Assembly: GCF_033568475.1 (NCBI RefSeq)
Contig: NC_133122.1
Location: 187,569,449 to 187,633,448 of the forward strand
DNA: 64,000 nucleotides
Origin: Henckelia pumila
Lineage: Eukaryota > Streptophyta > Magnoliopsida > Lamiales > Gesneriaceae
Direction: 5' to 3'
The first letter of the stretch is position 1. Every line of letters starts with the position of its first letter. Shown here piece by piece: positions 23,001 to 34,649 of this stretch. The notes below the pieces were generated by a model. That model saw only the letters and a list, made by a program, of their open reading frames with translations, had not been told where the DNA came from and searched no databases. A program made the translations under genes and the position numbers.

Positions 23001-23051
23001 TTATAAAATCACTCAACTCTCTCTATATTTTTTAAAAGAAAAGAAAAAAAC
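23001..23051 (+). promoter_or_regulatory. TATA-like motif and leader before the LOG ORF
   Basis: CTTATAAAATCACTCAACTC sits about 40-50 bp before the LOG ATG, followed by a CT-rich stretch and an A-rich run ending AAAAAAACATG at the start codon. TATAAA followed by CTCTCTCT would suit a short-leader plant promoter, or this may be the relic 5' UTR of the captured mRNA. No experimental support is possible here. Confidence 0.35.
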
Positions 23052-23690
23052 ATGACAGGATCTTCTTCACAAAAATTGAAAAATATTTGTGTCTTTTGTG
23101 GTTCTAATACTGGAAAGAATGAAATATTTGTTGATGCAGCAATTAATCTTGGAAAAAATTTAGCAGAGAGAAAAATTCACTTGGTTTACGGAGGAGGCAA
23201 TATTGGGTTAATGGGATCTATTTCAACAGCAGCTCATCTTGGAGGTAGTCAGGTTTTGGGTATTATTCCTACAGCTTTAGCTGAAGGAAATATTACAGGT
23301 GTTACGGTTGGGGAAGAGTTGAAAGTTTCATCAATGTACGAGAGAATAACTAAAATGATAGAAAATTCTGATGCTTTTATTGCCTTGCCTGGTGGTTTTG
23401 GTACTTTAGAAGAAATTTTTCATGTTGTTTCTTGGGCACAACTTAATATCCATAATAAACCTGTTGGCTTGTTGAATATCAATAAATATTATGATGGTTT
23501 GTTGACTTTTCTCGATGTAGCCGTGGAACAAAATTTTATTACAGAAAATTCACGAAGGATGCTCATCTCTGCTTCGAATGAAGACCAATTAATTGATGAT
23601 CTCCAAGCTTTTGTTCATCAACCTGATTCAGCTATAACAAAGATCAATTGGTCTCAACCAACCAGTAAGAAAAGAAAACTATATCATTGA
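23052..23690 (+). CDS. LOG: LOG-family cytokinin riboside 5'-monophosphate phosphoribohydrolase
   Basis: 212 aa, complete, one exon. The family removes ribose 5-phosphate from cytokinin nucleotides to give active free-base cytokinin. Visible landmarks: ICVFCGSNTGKN at 12-23, the nucleotide-binding VYGGGNIGLMG at 45-55, Arg98 in MYERITKM, and the signature LPGGFGTLEE at 112-121 containing the catalytic region PGGxGTxxE. Length fits plant LOGs (about 210-220 aa). Plant LOG genes have several introns; this one has none, which points to capture through mRNA. The C-terminus ends in a KKRK basic tail that could act as a nuclear signal and is not a usual LOG ending. The codons are as AT-rich as those of the neighbouring pol, so the gene has probably been in the element for some time. 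An A14 run begins 91 bp after the stop. Confidence 0.93.
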   Translation: MTGSSSQKLKNICVFCGSNTGKNEIFVDAAINLGKNLAERKIHLVYGGGNIGLMGSISTAAHLGGSQVLGIIPTALAEGNITGVTVGEELKVSSMYERITKMIENSDAFIALPGGFGTLEEIFHVVSWAQLNIHNKPVGLLNINKYYDGLLTFLDVAVEQNFITENSRRMLISASNEDQLIDDLQAFVHQPDSAITKINWSQPTSKKRKLYH

Positions 23691-25105
23691 TTCAACATGT
23701 CATGAAATGGTTTGTGTTTGTTCCTCATCTTCAATAATTTCAGGTGATATCTCTTTCATCATGTACTCTTTATTTTTCTTAAAAAAAAAAAAAATTTAAA
23801 ATTTTTAAAAAAATATATTTCTATAATAATATTTATTTTTTTTTTTCAATGGCAGAGTAAGGAGTCAAAAACTCCTGACACGCATTAGTTTTTATTTATC
23901 ATCTTATCACAATAGATTAGATTTTAATATTCCGTATATATTTAAATTGCAAACTACTAAGAAAATGAAGTCTTTTTGTATAGATGTTTATTTATTCTTC
24001 TTTTTATCAATTTAATAGAAAATATATAATTGATGGGATATAAGTTATAAATAATATATAATTGTGTGTTTTCAAATACATATTTTCTAAAACTTTTATG
24101 AGTATATAATTAAAGTGATATTGATTGAATAAATAATAACATGTATAATTGAGGGAATTAATTTGTAAAAGTTCAATAGTTACTCACATAAATTTTGTGA
24201 GTGAGGGGTAAGAATTGAGAAAACAACTTATAAGCTTTTATTGATTATTAAGAAATGGTTGATTACTAGATTAAACCCATTTTGAAAAAAAAAAGAAAAA
24301 AAAAGAAAAATGAAAATTGGCTGCAAAGTTGTTTGAAGTTTGATTGTAAAGATGTAGAGTATTAATATCTCTACTATAATTATTAATGTAATAGATTTAC
24401 CTCATAAAAAATAAAAAAAAATAAATAAAATTTGAAAAAAAAATGTTACATTTTCAAAGTTTATTGGAGGTATTTGATTATGTAAAAACAATTTTGCAGC
24501 CAAGCAAAAAAACAAAAAAAACAAAAAAAAAACAAAAAAACAAAAAAACAAAAAAACAAAAAAAAAACAAAAAAAAAAATGGGTTTATTCTTTGTAAATC
24601 ATCCTATCTTATTTTCAATATTAGGTTATTTGATTGTCTGCTTTACTAGCCATTTTCAAAGAGTGTATAATTTCTTCCAACTCCATGAGTGAAAAACAAC
24701 TATATATGAAATACTTTAACCCGAGAGAATATGGAGTTGAGACTTTTACATTAATATTCTTGATGATATACATGTTATGAAAATGATTTCTATTATCCTT
24801 TTAATTATATTATTCTCAAAGTTTTTAGAAAATATTTATGTAAAAAAAAAAAAAAAATTATATATATTTAATATTTTGATATTGTGTGAAATATATATGT
24901 ATAGCCCATCCAATTACATATTGATGTATTGGTTGATAATGAGATTTATAAATAAACATATGATCTCCTCACAAGTGTGTTTTTAAAATTTCAAAGTTTG
25001 CAAATTTGAATATATATATTAAGGAATAAAAATCTAACTTGTGATTTTATGATATTTTATGATATTTTATTACTAAGGGACTAGTAATTAGCCGGTTTGG
25101 GGGTG
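23691..25105 (+). other. AT-rich 3' non-coding region of level-3 element
   Basis: 1.4 kb with no convincing ORF. It contains an A14 run at 23781-23794 and low-complexity A/C-rich (AAAAAAAC)n sequence at about 24505-24578. An inverted repeat has arms at about 24270-24335 and 24484-24590. The last bases before the 3' LTR (GGTTTGGGGGTG, ending 25105) are the likely polypurine tract that primes plus-strand synthesis. Confidence 0.6.
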
Positions 25106-26774
25106 TGATGAAACTTAAAATTTGTAATTATTTATATGTTAAAAAGTGTGTTTTAAATTTTAAGTTTAATTAAAATTATGAAGTTGTATTATTTTAGTGT
25201 TATGTGTTTATATTTAAATGTTTTACTAAAATGTTGTATTTTACGGTTTGCGCAGGTTTGGTAAAAATAAAATTACTCAAGCTACAGAGGTCATAATGGA
25301 GTAACCTCAAAACCTGTAGAATCACAAAAGAGGCATCTTCAACTTTGTAGAAGACAAGAAATTCCAAAAACTTCATTAAAATGATCAAAATAATCAAACA
25401 TCAAAATGGAGATAGATTTACTTTTACTATGACCAGCTTGGAGTAAAAATATCATAAGTATTTCATATTTTATCCAAAAGGGGTGAATGAGTTGTCCAAA
25501 CACATCTACACAAAATATCCTACGTGTTCTATGTTGAAAAGAAAGGCTGAATCGGTGGTCTAAGGCATCAAACATGCCAATTAAAGTTGGGTCATGGTAT
25601 TAACATTCAAGGAGACAAGCACCCACCAACTTTACTATTTCACATTTAATGAGCCTTGGACTCTTGCTCTCATTTGGCCTATAAATAGATGTGTTGTATA
25701 AGCTTTGTAGTATGCAAGAGTGTAGAGAATTCTTCATTTGTAAAATAAATATTGTGTGTGTGAGAATAAAAGTTTGAGTGTGCAAGTTTCTCAAGTTCAA
25801 GTATGAAATTTCTTTTATCTTTATTCTTGAGTTTCATGTTAATGGAAAGCTAAATCTATTTATGTCAAGATGAAAAGGTTTCATTGTTGGTCAAGTAAGA
25901 TTGTTTATATTTTGTATATTCTTTTCTTTTCTATTTTTATTTTTACTAATTGATCTTTATTTGTAGGTATAATTTTGGATGATTTGTTGTTATCTATTTA
26001 CATCAAATGTTTGGTACCTTGAATGTGGTTACCTTGATTTGTTGTCAAATATGATACAATAAATACTACAATAATTATATACTATAAATATATGTATCTA
26101 TTTATAATAAAGTCATATATATTATTTAGACGATAGCGTGACACTGTCGGTTGTTCTAAATAATATATTGTGATTTGAACTAACATTTACTTTCTCGCAT
26201 CTAACTTTTACTTTATCGCAACTAACATTTACTTTTCCGCAACTAACATTTACTTTCTCGCATATAACATTTACTTTTCCGCAACTAACATTTACTTTAT
26301 CGCATCTAACATAAAATCATATATTTTATTTTGACGATAGCGTGGCTCTGCCGGTTGTTCTAAATGAAATATTGTGATTTGATCTAACATTTACTTTTAT
26401 GTCAATTTATATTTATGCATTTATATATATATTATGGGTACCATGTATTAAATATCGACTGATATTAATATAGTGGAAACTATATTATATGATATACTTG
26501 TTTAAATATTTCATTGTTCTTTTATGTTTATTCTTATTTTAGTTTCTTTTATTTATTTTTATTAAACAATCTTAAATAAACCAACAATGAACCTTTGAAA
26601 CCTTGACAATTTTATAATTTGTGTATTTGAAGTTTTATAATAATATTTTTATCTATAATATATTATTGCTAAAATTAAACTTACAACATCCTCTCCGTGG
26701 ATCGATCTCGTACTCACGAGTATATTACTTGCAGACAACCTACACTTGGGTGAATTACAATTTAAGTTGTAGCA
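25106..26774 (+). repeat. 3' LTR of level-3 element
   Basis: 1669 bp, TGATGAAAC...GTAGCA, near-identical to the 5' LTR. The visible differences are a C to T at about 26009, G to A at about 25869, T to C at about 25736, A to T at about 25521, and an extra TA at about 26165. Direct repeats of ACAGT flank the element. Confidence 0.95.
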
Positions 26775-26779
26775 ACAGT

Positions 26780-28800
26780 GCTGCGCTCGATCCTATAAAA
26801 GTCCAGGATCGAGCGCACCATATTTTGAAACTCTCTGCCGAGAAAATAATATGAGCCGCGCTCGATCCAGCAAAAAGCCAGGATCGAGCGCACCATTTTG
26901 TGCAAGTCTCTGCCTCAATATTTTCAGGGGCTGCGCTCGATCTCAGAAAATCATGGGATCGAGCGCACCCTAGGATCAAAATTTTTCCAGAAAACTGAAC
27001 ATGCTTCCAATTCAAAATCAACAATTCAACACAATCTAATATCAATCTAACATGCTCAATTTCGAATCCAACAACATGTAATCAACATAAAAACTTCAAT
27101 ATTCATCATTCATAATCAATTCTAATATTCAACAACGCTCGAGTTCTAAACATGCTTTCAAAACATAAACTAGATTGGCATGCATTTCCAATTCTAACTC
27201 GAAGTCCCACTTCTATTCTTCATTCTCGTTCTATCCCTGTAGTCTCTGACTCGATCCTGCCCACCTGTTGCCAAGTACACATACAAACAAAAACAACAGC
27301 TGGATAATCCGGTGAGAAAAATATTCCCAGTAAAAGAGATAACATGTTATATCAAATAAACATATCAAACATGATATGCATCAATTCACCTCGTATATCA
27401 ACTTCAGATATAATTCAAGTAATTCATTCAAGTACTGAATTAAAATGATATGCATGTCTGTAAAACTTCTGGATTATCAGACTCAGATAATCAAATGGAA
27501 TTCTTATTTCTTTCATTCTTCGGTTTGGGATCCCGATGTTAAAATATCCAACAATCACACCGACTACCCTCTCGAGGTGGACGAGGTATATTTTAATCCT
27601 CTAGACTCCGGAGCATTATAGAGAGTTATTTCCGCACATGTAGTAATTCGCCTACAAGGCCACTCAGCTATAATCACCAGATAGTCTAATTCAAAACGAA
27701 TAATCATTCGGCTCAATATGAATGCATATGTCATCTCATGCATTCAATCATAAATTCAATAACCAATTCAAATAAGCATTCAATCATGATTTCAAATAAG
27801 CATTCAATCATGCAAGTATGTGATTTATTTGGAACACTCGAATCCAGTCTAATTCGAGTTAATTGTTTCATTCAAGTCTAAATCGTCTTTTACCTTATTC
27901 GCTTCGAAGGTACTTCAATCTGAAATCAAAAAGCAAGGATAATAGTCAATATCCAATCAAACTCATTCAAAACTCAATCAACTTCTTCAATCGATAAAAA
28001 AAAAAATCGATATTGTACCGACTTCAATCTTCCAAACTGACCAAAGCTGCTATCTCGCAACTCTGCTGACTTCAATTTAATCTATCAGAAGGAGTCATAA
28101 GGATCAATATCGACATCAAAAGCTCACTCAAACTCGGTACGATCAAAACATAAAAACGATATCCAAAACTCAAACTGACGGCATAACGGCTATAAACTGA
28201 TCAAACCGGAAACGCAGACAGCAATTCAACAATCCAATAAACTCATTTCAATCAATACATATCATTTCCAATCCAATCCCAACACATCTCAAATTCAAAG
28301 ATTTTCAAAATCACTAAGAAAATCATAACAATTCCGATCGTCGTTAGATCTTCGAACCGTCTTAGATATACTATCACAGCTATCTAAAAATCATCCTCTC
28401 CGAATATATATCAATTCTAAAGACATCCAAAAATTCAAACCTCTCAAAAATAAGAGAAACTTACTTCCAAACGGAGCACTCGTCGTTGCGATCGTAGATA
28501 TCAACTTCAGATCAAATTCCAACGGACGGATCGAGCTAAAATGGAAATCACAAAAGCTTGGAAGATTTTCTCTCGCCTTCAATGGAGAGGAACCGATGAA
28601 GGGGATGAAGAGGGAAAAAATGAGACTAAGTCAAACAAATTCCAAGACCAATCAATATAACAAATCCTATTTTTGCATTTTAGTCCCTGAAATTCCAAAA
28701 ATTGAATTCTAGTCCCTGATCAAAATCGAATCGGCCCTCGACCTCTAAAATCTCTGATTATCTCAAATAAGGTCCATTAAGATAATTTTGGGGCGTTACA
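26780..28800 (-). repeat. 5' LTR of Tekay-like element, right piece
   Basis: It resumes after the ACAGT duplication with GCTGCGCTCGATCC and runs to GGGGCGTTACA. Hairpin modules lie at 26782-26818, 26858-26892 and 26930-26966. It aligns with 8806-10831. In sense (minus) orientation this is the first part of the LTR, starting TGTAACGCCCC. Confidence 0.93.
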
Positions 28801-29331
28801 GATTTCTTTTCCGATATTTGCGGCTCTAGAAGATGGGAAGTACTTCTCCAGAAAAATTCTTTTCATTTCAGTCCAAGTCGTGATGGATCCAGATGGTAAA
28901 TAATACATCCAATCCTTAGCAGCACTCTTCAAAGAGAAAGGAAAGGCCCTCGGTTGGATCTGCTCCTCTATCACTTCATGGGGTTTCATACTTGTGCAAA
29001 CCACATGGAATTCTATCAAGTGCTTGTTAGGGTCCTCACCTGCAAGACCATGAAAAAAAGGCAATAAGTGAATCAATCCAGATTTAAGCTCAAAAGTAGC
29101 ATTATTTTCTAGAGTAGGAAAAGTAATGCATAAGGGATGTTGGTTTGGATCAGGAGTGCCCAATTTTCTAAGGATAAGATTAGCGTTTTCAGCCATTTCG
29201 TGCTCAGGAATTTCAGTATGAATCTCTTCCTCTTCCTGTCTTCTACGAGCTTCTCTTCTTCGCCTGTGTAAAGTTCTTTCGATCTCCGGGTCGTAGGAAA
29301 AGTCTTCTTCAGAAAAATCACTTGAAAACAT
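28801..29331 (-). pseudogene. Athila-like gag N-terminal half (level 1)
   Basis: On the minus strand, from a Met at 29331: SYDPEIERTLHRRRREARRR, then the retrotrans_gag start (FELKSGLIHLLPFFHGLAGED and RAFPFSLKSAAKDWMYYL, EKYFPSSRAANIGKEI). It is cut at 28801 by the Tekay-like insertion and continues in the same protein context at 8690. The open frame extends to 29442, but those extra residues overlap the primer site and are not part of gag. Confidence 0.9.
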
Positions 29332-29423
29332 GAACGAGAGAAAACAACTAGAAACAAAGAAAAGAGAAGAGAGTGAGATTAAACAAAATAAAAAAGAAAA
29401 ATAACACAATAAATTAAACACCG

Positions 29424-29441
29424 TCCCCGGCAACGGCGCCA
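29424..29441 (-). promoter_or_regulatory. tRNA-Asp primer binding site (level 1)
   Basis: The minus strand reads TGGCGCCGTTGCCGGGGA, identical to the primer site of the level-3 element and complementary to plant tRNA-Asp. It lies five bases inside the LTR end and so fixes the boundary of the 5' LTR. Confidence 0.92.
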
Positions 29442-29446
29442 AAATT

Positions 29447-30700
29447 TGATAGCGCTAAGTCGTGTCTTACCCAAATTACCCAACTCAATCAGATAAACAA
29501 ATATGCAGTAGTGTGAGTAGAGATCGTTTCCACGAGGAAAGTGAAATCTAATGTGTTCTTCATTAAAATAAATGAGGGGTTTTGAATTTGAGATTAGCTA
29601 CTAAAATTTAAAAAAAATATTTAATGAAATTCTAACAACTATCATGCAAGATTAAATTATAACGACGAAAGCAATGAGAAACAAGTCTTGGTATCGGTCG
29701 ACTACACCCTTGATATCATTCATTCAATCATCGATTACCTAAAAATAATTAATCTTATCAAATATTCATCATTGAAAATTTAATTCATGTTTCACTTAAT
29801 CCTAGTTAATTAGACACCAACGTTCTAAATTAACTCTAACCAATAAATCAACCCGAATACCAGCAATCTAGATTTAAATTTAAGGTATCATTCAATTGAG
29901 TGAAACTGATGAATCTAGACAACACAAATACCAGCGATTGTATTTATCCTAGTCAATTGTTGTTCATACGATTTAACAAATTCACCAGCAGAAAATATTA
30001 AACGCAGTTGCTTCACAAATTAGATGGTTCAAACAATTACGGATTTGAATTCTAATTTAGCAGTAGATTTTATAATGAAATCCTAATATGGCCAATCCAA
30101 AAATCTCACATACAAGCATGGAATAAATCAGAACAACATTTGATACTCAATAAGGATTAAACACTGAAAAATTCGAATCTCATGAATAAACTAAATCAAG
30201 GGCTTGTCTTCCTCAACCAAGTTCTAAGGTTTAGCTACATTGATTCATGAAAAACCAAAGAAAAATCAAAAGAAAAGAAGAAATTGTAAGAAAAAGATAG
30301 AACACAAAACCTAGCCTCCAAAGAAACCTTCAAAGTCTGATAATTTTCCTCAGAAAAAATGGAAAAATAGACCTAATAAAATCTATAGTCCAAAATAAAA
30401 GAGTTTTCAAAATTAATGATTCTATCCCAAACAGCGACGCTCGATCGGTAAGATGCTGCAGATCGAGCGGTCCAAAATTTCACTTCCTACTGCCTTCATA
30501 CTTCAGACGGCCGCTCGATTGGTAGAATATTGCAAATCGAGCGGTCCACTTTTCTTCAACATCTTTTCAGCATTTCCCTTGATCCATGGTTCCGTCCATA
30601 TGTCCTCCAAAACGCACAACCTACACAACAAACCGGGAAACAAATCATTTAGACACAGAATATGAAATACGAACACAATACATAATTAAAACACATAAAC
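29447..30700 (-). repeat. 5' LTR of level-1 Athila-like element (outer end uncertain)
   Basis: The LTR 3' end (minus strand ...CGCTATCA) is at 29447. The outer end is not fixed because the partner LTR is missing; sequence of Athila-LTR style continues to about 30660-30720. Two hairpin modules lie at 30436-30471 and 30510-30545, with the spacer CTACTGCCTTCAT between them. Confidence 0.65.
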
Positions 30701-30756
30701 GAATGTAAAACAACAACAAAATGACATTAAAATATGAAACACAAACACAACTATCA

Positions 30757-30915
30757 CATACTCATGAAAATAACGGATACATATGTTATAACTTGCACGA
30801 TTATATATCAAAATTGTTAAACTAGTGGATTCAATGGTTAAAATATTTATCATTATATAACATACTCGTGAAAATAGTAGATACATATGTTATAACTTGC
30901 ACGATTATATATCAA
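30757..30915. repeat. Two-copy direct repeat, period about 102 bp
   Basis: The block at 30757-30813 recurs with a few changes at 30859-30915; both share ACATATGTTATAACTTGCAC and the following ATTATATATC. No gene is seen in the stretch 30700-31040. Confidence 0.7.
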
Positions 30916-33541
30916 ACAGTCGTCCATAAAACCTTAAATTCATCAATTCGAAAGAAATTAAAGATCAATACACAGTCCATTGATTATCAAACATATTACA
31001 TAATATAAAAAATCTAAACTCAATTACAAGTCTGTCATCTAACTATAATACTAGGTGATCACTTTGCTTGGATAAAGCATATCCAGCAGCGGCGAGGAAA
31101 AATGCTCCTGAATCCTCACTGTACAATTAAAAAAAAGTTATAAAATTATTAGTCATCTGTCAATGGTAAACATATTACACATTAGAGATATGATAATGTA
31201 TTGTTTAATCCAGGCTCTGAATTCATCATACATCTTTATAGACCATGACCTCTCAGGTTGTGGATTGTTCCCAACAAAGGATAGCAGACGAGCAAAGTTG
31301 ATAATTATAGGCCCTATTTCCTTATCCATATCTTTGCAGTTAGGGTCGTTCTTTCGCTGCAAGTCAAATATAGTGCACTTATTGACCCCTGCCACGAGTT
31401 TTAGTAAAAACCAGCGCCCATCTCTGTGTACTGGGGTGAGAATTATTCGCGCCTTTCCCCAGGAGGCGCAGGGCCATTCTGGATCAATCCCTTTCACCAC
31501 CCCCACCAGATTTGGGTTGAGAACTCGGTTTTCATCTTCAGCCAGTACTGACATCGACAGATAGAAATGCCTATCCATCAGCGGCACGATTGGTGACATC
31601 ACTTCAGGATGTCGCAGCTAAATCTCGAGTAATCCACGAAGAGATTCACCCATGTGCTGAATTCAACAGAAGAATATGTTTTCAAAGTTAAAAAAAAATA
31701 GTTCTCTACAAATATTCACGAATCATAAATGCTTACACAAATCGTGACGGGCGAATTCATGATCTCCATGGGCCTGTAGAACGACTTGTCGTAATTGTTT
31801 TAAAACCCTTTAATCCTGCTTGGCGAACTCGTGAGCATTGGTGCCCTAACTCGAGCCAACGATTTTTTTACCTAGAAAGTCACGCACTCCACAAATGGCC
31901 TCACACTGTCACAACCTATCGACGTGGACGCCTCGGCACCTGACATAACCGCATCAGGAGTCACCTGAATATCTAGAAACATCAAGTTTATCGTTTATTA
32001 TATTATACTATACATAAATATATACGTCAAAAAATGCATTAACTCACCTTCGGAGGATTCCTCTGTTATAGAGGGCAGCGCAACTCGGCTACTATTGGGA
32101 AACAATTTCCTGACCATATTTTGATCCACACCTAACAGCATACATCAAACAAATTAAAATTAAAATGACAATTCTAATACTTAATATTATATGAACTTAA
32201 TTAGAAATTACTCACTAACATCTGCCTCAAGTACATATGATTTCCTCTTCTGCCTTCTATTATAGACCATGTTATAATCTCCCTGAATATGCACTGCTGT
32301 CTGAGACCTGATCTCAGCCAAACTTGCTCTAATCTGTTCACTCAAACACGATCTCAACTCATCAAAACCAGCTTTCATTTCCCTTATACACGCCCTGGTC
32401 TTGATAAATTGTTCTCTCATCTCAAGACGCAATGAGTTAACGGTATCATCCAATGCACTCAAACGCCGCCTAAAATGATGCTCCAAGGGTGATGTGCGGC
32501 GGGTAGGATTGAGTCCAAAGTGGATTCTAGGACCCATAGGAATGGGAGGACGAGTGCTAGAGTTGGATCTAATGGCATCAACAGAATGGGTGCTAGAGCT
32601 GGATCTAGTGGCTTCACTAGAAGGGGTGCTGGAACCATCATGATAAGAAGGTGTGTGCTGGACTATGGGAGACTCCACATCATTCTCGAGAGGGCGCTGG
32701 CTACATATAACAGTCTTACCCTGACTCCACAGCTCTAGTACCCGAGTGGTGACGACATCTGGTGCAGAATCAACAAAAACACCGGTGGTATAATACGATG
32801 ACACGAGATCCTCAGAAGTAGGAGTCAAACATCCAACACAATCCTATATTAATTCAATATCGTATCAGATAAATTAAAAATTTATGTCCACAGTTACTAT
32901 ATCAAATTAATTCATAATACTTACATTTATATCATAGGCACCAAAGGCTGCACTAACATCAACATTAGACGGGGCACAATTTGAGGGCCACGTGCTAGCC
33001 ACCCACTTAAACATCCTGGGCAAAATCAAACCGTCTACCACATCTCTTCTCATGAAAAACTTTTGTGCCACGCTAGAATAATATTCATAAGCCAAGATCT
33101 GTAAAAAAAAATTTCAAACAATGTTATTATTATAAATAAAGATAACAAAGTCAATTTAACTTCAAAAAATTATATACCTGTAGATGCAGCACAAAACCAG
33201 TGATAAAAAAATTTCCATGAACTTCTTTACAACCCCGTCCCTGGGAAGTATATTTCCTTAAAAGTTCCTTTATCAAAGATCTGACGGCATCATGATAGGC
33301 TATTCTACCCCAGACTAGCCATCTTTAACTTCTCCACATCCATCCCCTCAATTTCATTTTGTCCTAAGGCAGTAATCTTTGCCTCCAAATCACTAAAAAA
33401 AATTTGAGACTTACCAACAAAGTGTCTCGAGACAAAGATACCTCCTCCATCTGGTAGATCTGTCGTCTCTATACTGCAGTCGAGACTTGTTATTAAACAA
33501 TACTCTAACATAGAAAATCTAACGGGCCTTTTACGCACGAC

Positions 33542-33591
33542 CAGGGGCAGAGCCAAAAATGTTTAAGTTGGTGGGCAAAAAAATTGTTTCG

Positions 33592-33672
<81 letters not shown>

Positions 33673-34322
33673 ATATTAATTATCAAGGATGTTGATGAAA
33701 AATTATTAGATTGAGATTTTGATAAAAATATAAAGCAACATGTCATACACTTAAAAAATTTTCATATTAAATACTCCGAAAAGAAATTGTTTGACAAAAA
33801 CCCAAAAACAACTATCTTATCACAAGTGAACTTTATATTATCATAAATAAAATTATTCATACCAATACACAAACAGTGGACGAAGGAAATTATAATTTCA
33901 TTTTAAACTGATTATTTATTGAAACTCGTTTATCTTTATGTTTAGCAATAAATAAAAAAATGTATGTTTTTTTTAATCCATAAAAAATATATGTTGTAAT
34001 TGGTAATTAATATGGTATATATTATCAATATATTATTAATTTTTAACTTTTGTCTCGATTTATTTCCCAACTGAATTCAAATGTCATGAATGCTGCGACT
34101 TAATTCTAATTTGTATTTGCATTTATTTTTGTGTTATTAAAGTTAATAAAAAATGAAAAATTTTCTTGTAACTAATTGCACGGTCAACTCAACTAATACA
34201 AAAAATTAGAACAAATTCAAAGACAGAAGGTGCCTAAACTAATGGCTAGTGGGTATTAGAAATTTTGGGAAAAATCTTCCGGGCAATTGCCCTGTTTTGC
34301 CCATATAATACATCCGCCCCTG
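33542..34322. mobile_element. Non-autonomous hAT element (781 bp)
   Basis: It starts CAGGGGCAGAGCC and ends CATCCGCCCCTG, the terminal-repeat style of plant hAT elements. Flanks are CGCACGAC (33534-33541) and CACACGAC (34323-34330), an 8-bp duplication with one mismatch. It contains a long TA dinucleotide run (about 33595-33662) and no transposase. It interrupts the DUF1985 coding text, which becomes continuous when the element is removed. Confidence 0.88.
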
Positions 34323-34649
34323 CACACGACCATCCAAAAATCATCACTACCATTATCAACTATCTGACTAATTATTAGATACCAAATAATTTGACTGGAA
34401 ACATTAAAATCTCGGTGATACCTAACGAGATTATCAAATGAAGACTGCTCAAAAAACGTTGTTCTCTCCTCATTGTTCAGATAATGATAAATCTTCTGGG
34501 AAGTCTCTTTATATCTCGACTCAATTGTCAATTTGACATGAAAAATTTCATTTCTTCCTAGTTTTGTTGGAAAATATACCTATTAAAAATAAAAATAAAA
34601 CAAATACGGTAGGACAATTAAAAAAACAACCATTGAATCATAATTAGTT

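Larger units (their letters stand above)
15120..26774 (+). mobile_element. Young Athila-like retrotransposon carrying CRP-like and LOG genes
   Basis: 11,655 bp, bounded by TG at 15120 and CA at 26774 and flanked by the 5-bp duplication ACAGT (15115-15119 and 26775-26779). Order: 5' LTR, tRNA-Asp primer site, gag, protease, RT, RNase H, integrase, then two extra ORFs (22310-22861 and 23052-23690), 1.4 kb of AT-rich non-coding DNA and the 3' LTR. By eye the LTRs differ by about 4 substitutions and a TA indel in 1667 bp, so the insertion is recent (order of 0.1 Myr if a 1.3e-8 per site per year rate is assumed). Gag-pol has three lesions, whereas the accessory ORFs are open. Confidence 0.95.
8691..28800 (-). 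mobile_element. Tekay-like Ty3 element, level 2 of nest
   Basis: Outer boundaries are TGTGAGACCCC at 8691 and GGGGCGTTACA ending at 28800, flanked by the 5-bp duplication GATTT (8686-8690, 28801-28805). Orientation is minus: read that way the LTR starts TGTAACGCCCC and, next to the left LTR, 10832-10850 is the reverse complement of a polypurine tract (AGAGGGGGAGAAT), as in plant Tekay/Del chromoviruses. The right LTR is split by the level-3 element (15120-26774). The interior (10832-15004) is strongly decayed. No clear tRNA-Met primer site remains beside the right LTR. Confidence 0.9.

Noticed and set aside
24443-24649. 68-aa ORF rich in Lys, Thr and Gln
   Set aside because: It is the translation of an (AAAAAAAC)n low-complexity run in the 3' non-coding region of the cargo element; no start context or conservation.
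31163-31564. 133-aa plus-strand ORF opposite the Ulp1 exon
   Set aside because: Antisense shadow of the minus-strand Ulp1 region, which has the recognisable domain text.
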